From contig NZ_OESQ01000001.1 in the NCBI RefSeq assembly GCF_900240245.1, positions 2,355,001 through 2,365,683 of the forward strand: a stretch of DNA of 10,683 bases, written 5' to 3'. The number at the start of each line of letters is the position of its first letter. The stretch's first letter is position 1. Under the pieces are notes generated by a model. It did no database searches. It was not told where the DNA came from and saw only the letters and a program-made list of their open reading frames with translations. Shown one piece after another: positions 1 to 6,575 of the stretch. The translations under genes were made by a program, and so were the position numbers. Source of the DNA: Lachnoclostridium edouardi (lineage in GTDB: Bacteria > Bacillota > Clostridia > Lachnospirales > Lachnospiraceae).

Positions 1-491
<491 letters not shown>

Positions 492-551
492 AATAAAGAA
501 GGAAGTAAGGGTTTTATATACTGTTTAGTGTTCAAAACAAGGACACAAGAT

Positions 552-670
552 TTCTGGTGACGATGCGCTTGGGGGAAACACCCGTACCCATCCCGAACAC
601 GAAGGTTAAGACCAAAGCGGCCGATGGTACTATATTGGAGACGATATGGGAGAGTAGGTGGTTGCCAGAT
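552..670 (+). rRNA. rrf: 5S ribosomal RNA located between 16S and 23S
   Basis: Helix I forms from 553-560 (TCTGGTGA) pairing with 662-669. Between them lie the 5S hallmarks: the CCCATCCCGAACAC loop at about 588-601, the AAGGTTAAG segment, GGCCGATGGTACTA and GGGAGAGTAGG. The length of about 119 nt is normal. What is odd is the position: the gene sits 66 nt after the 16S and just before tRNA-Ala, rather than after the 23S. The 23S is followed directly by tRNA-Asn, so this is the operon's only 5S. It should be transcribed and processed as part of the spacer. Confidence 0.95.
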
Positions 671-676
671 TATTCT

Positions 677-749
677 GGGGGTGTAGCTCAGTTGGGAGAG
701 CACCTGCCTTGCAAGCAGGGGGTCAAGAGTTCGAATCTCTCCATCTCCA
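677..749 (+). tRNA. tRNA-Ala (anticodon TGC)
   Basis: A 73-nt cloverleaf. Acceptor GGGGGTG (677-683) pairs with CATCTCC (742-748) through two G-U wobbles. The anticodon loop CTTGCAA places TGC at 710-712, and the T-loop is TTCGAAT. Discriminator A749 is followed by CT, so CCA is not encoded. A spacer tRNA-Ala is common in bacterial rrn operons. Here it follows the displaced 5S. Confidence 0.97.
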
Positions 750-1005
750 CTAGGTATCAAACAGAGAAGCGGCAGACTGTAAGTTAGCTGTAAATTGTAA
801 GATACCGCACGTACCTTGAAAACCACATATTGAAGAAAAGATAGAGTCGACTCTTCCGGAAAGAAAAGGAAGGAAGAGAAGAAGACAAATATCAAGACAT
901 CCGAGGCCGTATCGAAAGATACGGAACCAAGAAACAACCAAGAACCAGGAACATAACGCTATATGTTTCCGATGAGTAGCCAGCACCCGCAGGCGAAAGT
1001 CAACT
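750..1005 (+). other. 16S-23S transcribed spacer, leader of 23S
   Basis: No gene is seen in these 256 nt. The spacer holds the 5' strand of the pre-23S processing stem (808-833). It also holds a 7-bp hairpin CTCTTCC (851-857) with GGAAGAG (872-878), and a perfect 7-bp hairpin CCGTATC (907-913) with GATACGG (918-924) closed by a GAAA tetraloop. These are probably processing or antitermination structures of the precursor rRNA. Confidence 0.7.
808..833 (+). other. pre-23S processing stem, 5' strand
   Basis: These 26 nt pair with 3921-3946 on the far side of the 23S gene. There are 25 pairs (two G-U) and one G-G mismatch at 818/3936. This is the classic long stem that RNase III cuts to release pre-23S. 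The 5S and tRNA-Ala lie outside it, so the stem encloses only the 23S. Confidence 0.85.
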
Positions 1006-3890
<2,885 letters not shown>

Positions 3891-3920
3891 AGAAGGTTAA
3901 GGTAGAAGCGGATGAAGTAA

Positions 3921-3946
3921 TCAATATGTGGTTTTGAGGGTATGTG
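3921..3946 (+). other. pre-23S processing stem, 3' strand
   Basis: This is the partner of 808-833. It lies 31 nt after the 23S 3' end and 26 nt before tRNA-Asn. It marks the 3' boundary of the excised pre-23S and separates it from the downstream tRNA part of the transcript. Confidence 0.85.
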
Positions 3947-3971
3947 AGAAATACTGGGCATATCTGAATGA

Positions 3972-4044
3972 TCCTCCTTAGCTCAGTCGGTAGAGCATGC
4001 GGCTGTTAACCGCAGTGTCGTTGGTTCGAGTCCAACAGGGGGAG
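3972..4044 (+). tRNA. tRNA-Asn (anticodon GTT)
   Basis: A 73-nt cloverleaf. Acceptor TCCTCCT (3972-3978) pairs with AGGGGGA (4037-4043). Anticodon GTT is at 4005-4007 in the loop CTGTTAA, and the T-loop is TTCGAGT. Discriminator G4044 is followed by TTA, so CCA is added after transcription. It is the first gene of the distal tRNA cluster, and no promoter is visible between it and the 23S. Confidence 0.97.
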
Positions 4045-4093
4045 TTAAGAGCATGAGGCAAAGAGAGAGAAGGCGGTAAGTGCTCGAAGAGAA

Positions 4094-4165
4094 GGCCCCA
4101 TGGTCAAGCGGTTAAGACATCGCCCTTTCACGGCGGTAACACGAGTTCGAATCTCGTTGGGGTCA
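4094..4165 (+). tRNA. tRNA-Glu (anticodon TTC)
   Basis: A 72-nt cloverleaf. Acceptor GGCCCCA (4094-4100) pairs with TGGGGTC (4158-4164). Anticodon TTC is at 4127-4129 in loop CTTTCAC. Discriminator is A4165, and CCA is not encoded. It lies 49 nt after tRNA-Asn. Confidence 0.97.
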
Positions 4166-4173
4166 TTTTATAT

Positions 4174-4246
4174 GCCGATGTGGCTCAATTGGCAGAGCAG
4201 CTGATTTGTAATCAGCAGGTTATCGGTTCGAGTCCGATCATCGGCT
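4174..4246 (+). tRNA. tRNA-Thr (anticodon TGT)
   Basis: A 73-nt cloverleaf. Acceptor GCCGATG (4174-4180) pairs perfectly with CATCGGC (4239-4245). Anticodon TGT is at 4207-4209 in loop TTTGTAA, and the T-loop is TTCGAGT. The discriminator is T4246. CCA is not encoded. Confidence 0.97.
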
Positions 4247-4262
4247 TATATTTATTTAATTT

Positions 4263-4336
4263 GGACCTTTAGCTCAGTTGGTTAGAGCAACCGGCTCATA
4301 ACCGGTCGGTCCCGGGTTCGAGTCCCCGAAGGTCCA
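4263..4336 (+). tRNA. tRNA with anticodon CAT (elongator Met or Ile2)
   Basis: A 74-nt cloverleaf. Acceptor GGACCTT (4263-4269) pairs with AAGGTCC (4329-4335), and anticodon CAT is at 4297-4299. The G1-C72 pair and the lack of three consecutive G-C pairs in the anticodon stem rule out initiator tRNA. The acceptor has C4-G69 and C5-G68, which in E. coli favour recognition by TilS, the enzyme that converts CAU tRNAs to Ile2 with lysidine. Ile2 is therefore at least as likely as elongator Met. The T-stem carries a C-C mismatch (C4313 against C4327), unlike its neighbours. Confidence 0.9.
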
Positions 4337-4372
4337 CTGAAGCTGAACTAAAGATTATAAAATACAAGATCT

Positions 4373-4446
4373 GGCCCGGTGGCTCAGTTGGTTAGAGCGC
4401 CGCCCTGTCACGGCGGAGGTCGTGGGTTCGAGTCCCATCCGGGTCG
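4373..4446 (+). tRNA. tRNA-Asp (anticodon GTC)
   Basis: A 74-nt cloverleaf. Acceptor GGCCCGG (4373-4379) pairs with CCGGGTC (4439-4445). Anticodon GTC is at 4407-4409 in loop CTGTCAC. Discriminator G4446 is the expected identity base for Asp. CCA is not encoded. A 5-bp hairpin (4449-4462, TGCAT with ATGCA) separates it from tRNA-Val. Confidence 0.97.
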
Positions 4447-4467
4447 TTTGCATAAAAATGCATAATT

Positions 4468-4540
4468 GGGGTCTTAGCTCAGCTGGGAGAGCATCTGCCT
4501 TACAAGCAGAGGGTCACAGGTTCGAGCCCTGTAGGCCCCA
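4468..4540 (+). tRNA. tRNA-Val (anticodon TAC)
   Basis: A 73-nt cloverleaf. Acceptor GGGGTCT (4468-4474) pairs with AGGCCCC (4533-4539). Anticodon TAC is at 4501-4503 in loop CTTACAA, and the T-loop is TTCGAGC. The discriminator is A4540. CCA is not encoded. A perfect 6-bp hairpin (CATGTT 4561-4566 with AACATG 4570-4575) lies between it and tRNA-Leu. Confidence 0.97.
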
Positions 4541-4578
4541 TTGGTGATTTTATTGCCAGTCATGTTTTTAACATGAAC

Positions 4579-4665
4579 GCCGGCGTGGCGGAACTGGCAG
4601 ACGCACAGGACTTAAAATCCTGCGGGACTTATACTCCCGTACCGGTTCGATTCCGGTCGCCGGCA
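4579..4665 (+). tRNA. tRNA-Leu (anticodon TAA)
   Basis: An 87-nt class II tRNA with a long variable arm (GGGA with TCCC around 4624-4638). Acceptor GCCGGCG (4579-4585) pairs perfectly with CGCCGGC (4658-4664). Anticodon TAA is at 4613-4615, and the discriminator is A4665. It is the last gene of the rRNA-tRNA transcription unit, followed 3 nt later by the terminator stem. Confidence 0.97.
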
Positions 4666-4668
4666 TTT

Positions 4669-4704
4669 AGCGGTAAACAGTTATCTGTTTGCCGCTATTT
4701 TTTT
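4669..4704 (+). terminator. intrinsic terminator of the rrn-tRNA operon
   Basis: A 12-bp stem (4669-4680 with 4685-4696, one G-T) has the 4-nt loop TTAT and is followed by A and seven T (4698-4704). It ends the long rRNA-tRNA transcript. The first IS copy begins at the end of this T tract, so the last T residues could belong to either element. Confidence 0.93.
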
Positions 4705-4780
4705 GTTAGGGCAAAGCCCTGTTTACCATTGTGGAGTTTTTCGTTGATCCGAAAAACGGAACTTTGGAAAACAAATAAAC

Positions 4781-4797
4781 CACCTGCTATGCAGGTG
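4781..4797 (+). repeat. left-end hairpin of IS copy 1 (TnpA recognition candidate)
   Basis: A perfect 7-bp stem CACCTGC (4781-4787) with GCAGGTG (4791-4797) has a 3-nt loop TAT. Its sequence mirrors the right-end hairpin at 5473-5491. Matching subterminal hairpins on one strand are what IS200/IS605 TnpA dimers bind. The same hairpin occurs in copy 2 at 9964-9980. Confidence 0.7.
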
Positions 4798-4814
4798 AGT
4801 TAGAATTGCTTCAG

Positions 4815-4844
4815 CTTACAGCAAAAAACCTCCAGTGTTATAAT
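4815..4844 (+). promoter_or_regulatory. candidate tnpA promoter, copy 1
   Basis: A perfect -10 TATAAT (4839-4844) lies 18 nt after CTTACA (4815-4820), which matches four of six bases of TTGACA. The predicted start is near 4850, about 40 nt before tnpA. Copy 2 has T at the position of C4819, giving CTTATA and a weaker -35. Confidence 0.55.
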
Positions 4845-4885
4845 TAATGTAAGGTTCGCCAACCGCATTAATAAACAAAGGAGGT
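4828..4885 (+). promoter_or_regulatory. stem-loop sequestering the tnpA ribosome binding site, copy 1
   Basis: Nested pairings fold the leader: ACCTCC (4828-4833) with the Shine-Dalgarno GGAGGT (4880-4885), TGTT (4836-4839) with AACA (4874-4877), ATTAATG (4843-4849) with CATTAAT (4866-4872), and GGTT (4853-4856) with AACC (4861-4864). A transcript entering from outside would hide its RBS. One started at the internal promoter near 4850 would lack the ACCTCC strand. IS200 is known to use an RBS-occluding stem-loop of this kind. Confidence 0.65.
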
Positions 4886-4891
4886 ATCCAT

Positions 4892-5362
4892 ATGGATAGT
4901 AACAGTTTATCACATACAAAATGGAATTGTAAGTATCATATTGTATTTGCACCAAAATATAGGAGAAAAATAGCATACGGAAAAATAAAACAGGATATAG
5001 CAAATATTTTAAGTATGTTATGCAAAAGAAAAGGTGTAAAAATTGTAGAAGCAGAGATATGTCCAGATCATGTACATAGGCTAGTAGAAATTCCGCCAAG
5101 CATTAGTGTATCGTATTTTGTAGGGTATTTGAAAGGAAAAAGTACACTTATGATATTTGAAAGACATACAAATTTGAAATATAAATATGGAAATAGACAT
5201 TTTTGGTGTCGAGGATATTATGTAGATACGGTAGGGAAAAATGCAAAGAAAATACAGGAATATATAGCAAATCAGTTACAAGAAGATTTGGAATATGATC
5301 AGATGACACTGAAAGAGTATATTGACCCGTTTACGGGTGAGCCAGTAAAAGCAAACAAATAA
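4892..5362 (+). CDS. tnpA: IS200/IS605 family transposase TnpA, copy 1
   Basis: A 156-residue Y1 HUH transposase that cuts and rejoins single-stranded DNA at the element's ends as a dimer. The N-terminus WNCKYHIVFAPKYRR (residues 11-25) is typical of the family. The metal-binding HUH motif is H60-V61-H62 within CPDHVH. The catalytic tyrosine is most likely Y124 in IQEYIANQ, with Q128 as the helix glutamine that helps bind metal. Length is normal for the family. ATG 4892 is chosen because GGAGG (4880-4884) lies 7 nt upstream. This copy has R63 right after the HUH motif where copy 2 has M63. The family normally has a hydrophobic residue there, so this copy may be impaired. The gene is AT-rich compared with the neighbouring metabolic genes. 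Confidence 0.96.
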   Translation: MDSNSLSHTKWNCKYHIVFAPKYRRKIAYGKIKQDIANILSMLCKRKGVKIVEAEICPDHVHRLVEIPPSISVSYFVGYLKGKSTLMIFERHTNLKYKYGNRHFWCRGYYVDTVGKNAKKIQEYIANQLQEDLEYDQMTLKEYIDPFTGEPVKANK

Positions 5363-5364
5363 AA

Positions 5365-5491
5365 TAAGCCCTTTAGGGCTTAGTAGGTAAATGATGTTGC
5401 GCTTGGCGAACCTATTTCGGAGAGTCTTTAGACTCCAGTGCCGGTAACAGACCCTTATAGGGTCAAAGCAAGCCACCGGCTTAGCCGGTGG
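5365..5491 (+). other. structured 3' tail of IS copy 1, including right-end hairpin
   Basis: Four hairpins follow the tnpA stop: TAAGCCC/GGGCTTA (5365-5382, loop TTTA), GAGTC/GACTC (5422-5435, loop TTTA), GACCCT/AGGGTC (5450-5464, loop TAT) and the 8-bp right-end hairpin CCACCGGC/GCCGGTGG (5473-5491, loop TTA). None is followed by a T tract, so they are not ordinary terminators. Positions 5403-5413 are exactly complementary to 4852-4862 in the tnpA leader. The last hairpin is the TnpA right-end recognition candidate. The rest has no assigned role. Confidence 0.6.
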
Positions 5492-5510
5492 TCTTGACTT
5501 GACTTTTCAT

Positions 5511-5542
5511 ATATTGCCATGATTTAGGCGATATAGTAATAT
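5511..5542 (+). promoter_or_regulatory. candidate promoter and operator of the permease operon
   Basis: TTGCCA (5514-5519, five of six to TTGACA) lies 17 nt before TAATAT (5537-5542, four of six to TATAAT). An inverted repeat ATATTGCC (5511-5518) with GGCGATAT (5527-5534) covers the -35 and part of the spacer, as an operator would. A further arm TTTCAT (5505-5510) with ATGAAA (5541-5546) makes an RNA or DNA hairpin possible as well. It lies between the IS right end and the first gene. No regulator is encoded nearby. Confidence 0.45.
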
Positions 5543-5575
5543 GAAAGTAATAAGATGGGAGGGGATGTGGAATAA

Positions 5576-5728
5576 ATGGAAATAGAAAAAGAAATACAGA
5601 AGAGAATAGAGGAAATGGAAAAAGAAACATATGAATTTCCTGCCAGATTCTCCCCAAAAGATTATATGATATGGGGACTGGTTGTAGCAGTAAGTTTAAT
5701 CGTAGTGATTTTAGGGGCCGGATGGTAA
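5576..5728 (+). CDS. 50-residue single-span membrane protein, candidate transporter partner
   Basis: A 50-codon reading frame begins at ATG 5576, with GGGAGGGG (5557-5564) 11 nt upstream, and stops at TAA 5726-5728. Residues 1-19 are a charged Glu/Lys-rich amphipathic stretch (MEIEKEIQKRIEEMEKET). Then FPARFSPKDY (21-30) leads into one hydrophobic segment, about residues 31-48, ending GAGW. Only 7 nt separate it from the permease start, which has a weak RBS of its own. The two are probably co-transcribed and translationally coupled. I do not recognise the family. Small one-span proteins encoded just ahead of a sodium symporter or permease often act as accessory subunits, and that is the inference here. 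The strong RBS and tight spacing argue that it is a real gene. Confidence 0.7.
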   Translation: MEIEKEIQKRIEEMEKETYEFPARFSPKDYMIWGLVVAVSLIVVILGAGW

Positions 5729-5735
5729 CAGCAAC

Positions 5736-6575
5736 ATGAAGGATGAAAAGGAAAAAGAAATACAGGGGGAAGTATTATTTGGAATACTGCCTGTAATGAA
5801 AAAAGAAAAGATATATGGTTTTACGGATGCAATCTTAATCTTATCAGGTTATTGTATTGCCACCTGGAGTTATACTCAAGGTTCTTATTTGGCTGGCTTA
5901 GTAGGCTTTCGCCAGTTGTTGGCAGGGGCATTTGCAGGAGCCATTCTGATGCTTGCAATATATCAGCTGCCGGTGATTTTGTCAGTAAGATACGGGATTG
6001 ATATTTGGATTTGGCTGAGAAGTGTCTTTGGAACTTCAGGAGTAAAAGCTGTAGCTGTGGGAATTATTTTAATAAATTTTCCCTGGTATGCAGTGTGCGC
6101 TCAGCTTTTCTCTTCTTCCATGATAAATTTGGCAGGATTGTTTGGGATAGAGATTCCTCAGCAGTTTCACACACCGGGAGCTTTACCTTGCGTATTGGCA
6201 GGCACTGTAATTGCCTATAAGGGAGTAGGCGCTATTGAGGGAGCTACAAAAATTCTGGTGCCTCTTTTATTGCTTATTGGAGTTGTTGTGGTAGTGGTTG
6301 GCTTTACTTCTATTCCTCCTGAGGCGATTTGGGACTATCGTCCGGACAACCCTTCCTCAGATCATATTACATCTTATATTATTTCTATAGAAGCCAACTT
6401 TGCTTTTGTGATTACTTTGGTAGGCGGTATGGCGGAGGTTCCCAGGCTGGTGAAAAACGAGAGAGCAGGCTTTTGGGCGGGAGTGATTGGGCAGGGGATT
6501 TTCAGGCTCATTTTTTGTGGTAATCGGGGCGGTAATGGCGATTGCTATGAAATACACTTGTGGGGAAATGATTGA
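5736..6575 (+). CDS. NCS1-type cytosine/purine/allantoin permease, N-terminal part before a frameshift
   Basis: The NCS1 family imports nucleobases or ureides such as cytosine, uracil or allantoin across the inner membrane with H+ or Na+. Residues 1-260 read as a typical N-terminal half. FGILPVMKKEKIYGFTD (15-31) leads into membrane spans at about 29-48, 58-82, 103-125, 148-163, 172-191, 215-231 and 246 onward. The YGIDIWIWLRSVFG segment (86-99) resembles the family's signature after span 2-3. EVPRLVKNERAGFW (234-247) matches the cytosolic loop that usually reads DFxRY. From residue 261 the sequence turns hydrophilic and stops 19 residues later, because a T6 run at 6511-6516 shifts the frame. 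Removing one T joins F260 directly to V11 of the next frame, giving IFVVIGAVMAIAMKY. ATG 5736 lies 7 nt after the small membrane protein; GGATGG at 5720-5725 is a weak RBS. The substrate cannot be read from the sequence. PucG downstream hints at allantoin or a related compound. Confidence 0.8.
   Translation: MKDEKEKEIQGEVLFGILPVMKKEKIYGFTDAILILSGYCIATWSYTQGSYLAGLVGFRQLLAGAFAGAILMLAIYQLPVILSVRYGIDIWIWLRSVFGTSGVKAVAVGIILINFPWYAVCAQLFSSSMINLAGLFGIEIPQQFHTPGALPCVLAGTVIAYKGVGAIEGATKILVPLLLLIGVVVVVVGFTSIPPEAIWDYRPDNPSSDHITSYIISIEANFAFVITLVGGMAEVPRLVKNERAGFWAGVIGQGIFRLIFCGNRGGNGDCYEIHLWGND

Larger units (their letters stand above)
4703..5500 (+). mobile_element. IS200/IS605-type insertion sequence, tnpA only, copy 1
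   Basis: These 798 nt recur at 9886-10683, offset by exactly 5183. I see only two differences: C4819/T10002 and G5079/T10262. Each copy carries one Y1 transposase gene and no tnpB. The end hairpins are alike: CACCTGC-TAT-GCAGGTG (4781-4797) and CCACCGGC-TTA-GCCGGTGG (5473-5491). This family transposes as single-stranded DNA and makes no target duplication, so none is expected. The left limit is where the copies diverge. The right limit is a minimum, because copy 2 runs off the window while still identical. The left hairpin lies 78 nt inside the shared region, further than I would expect for this family. Confidence 0.85.

Noticed and set aside
4573..4803. Plus-strand 76-residue frame starting at the tRNA-Leu gene
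   Set aside because: It reads through the tRNA-Leu cloverleaf and the terminator.
4800..5099. Minus-strand 99-residue hydrophobic frame antisense to tnpA (also 9983-10282)
   Set aside because: It mirrors the tnpA reading frame. IS200 elements can have an antisense RNA here, but no protein is expected and no RBS is seen.
5365..5382. tnpA terminator
   Set aside because: The 7-bp stem is followed by GTAGG rather than T residues.
5494..5504. Outward promoter from the IS right end (two TTGACT hexamers)
   Set aside because: No acceptable -10 lies 16-18 nt downstream of either; the TTGCCA/TAATAT pair is better spaced.
6487..6489. TTG as a genuine start of the second permease frame
   Set aside because: The first ten codons are out of frame with the permease and precede the shift point. 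The coding content clearly begins at the T6 run.
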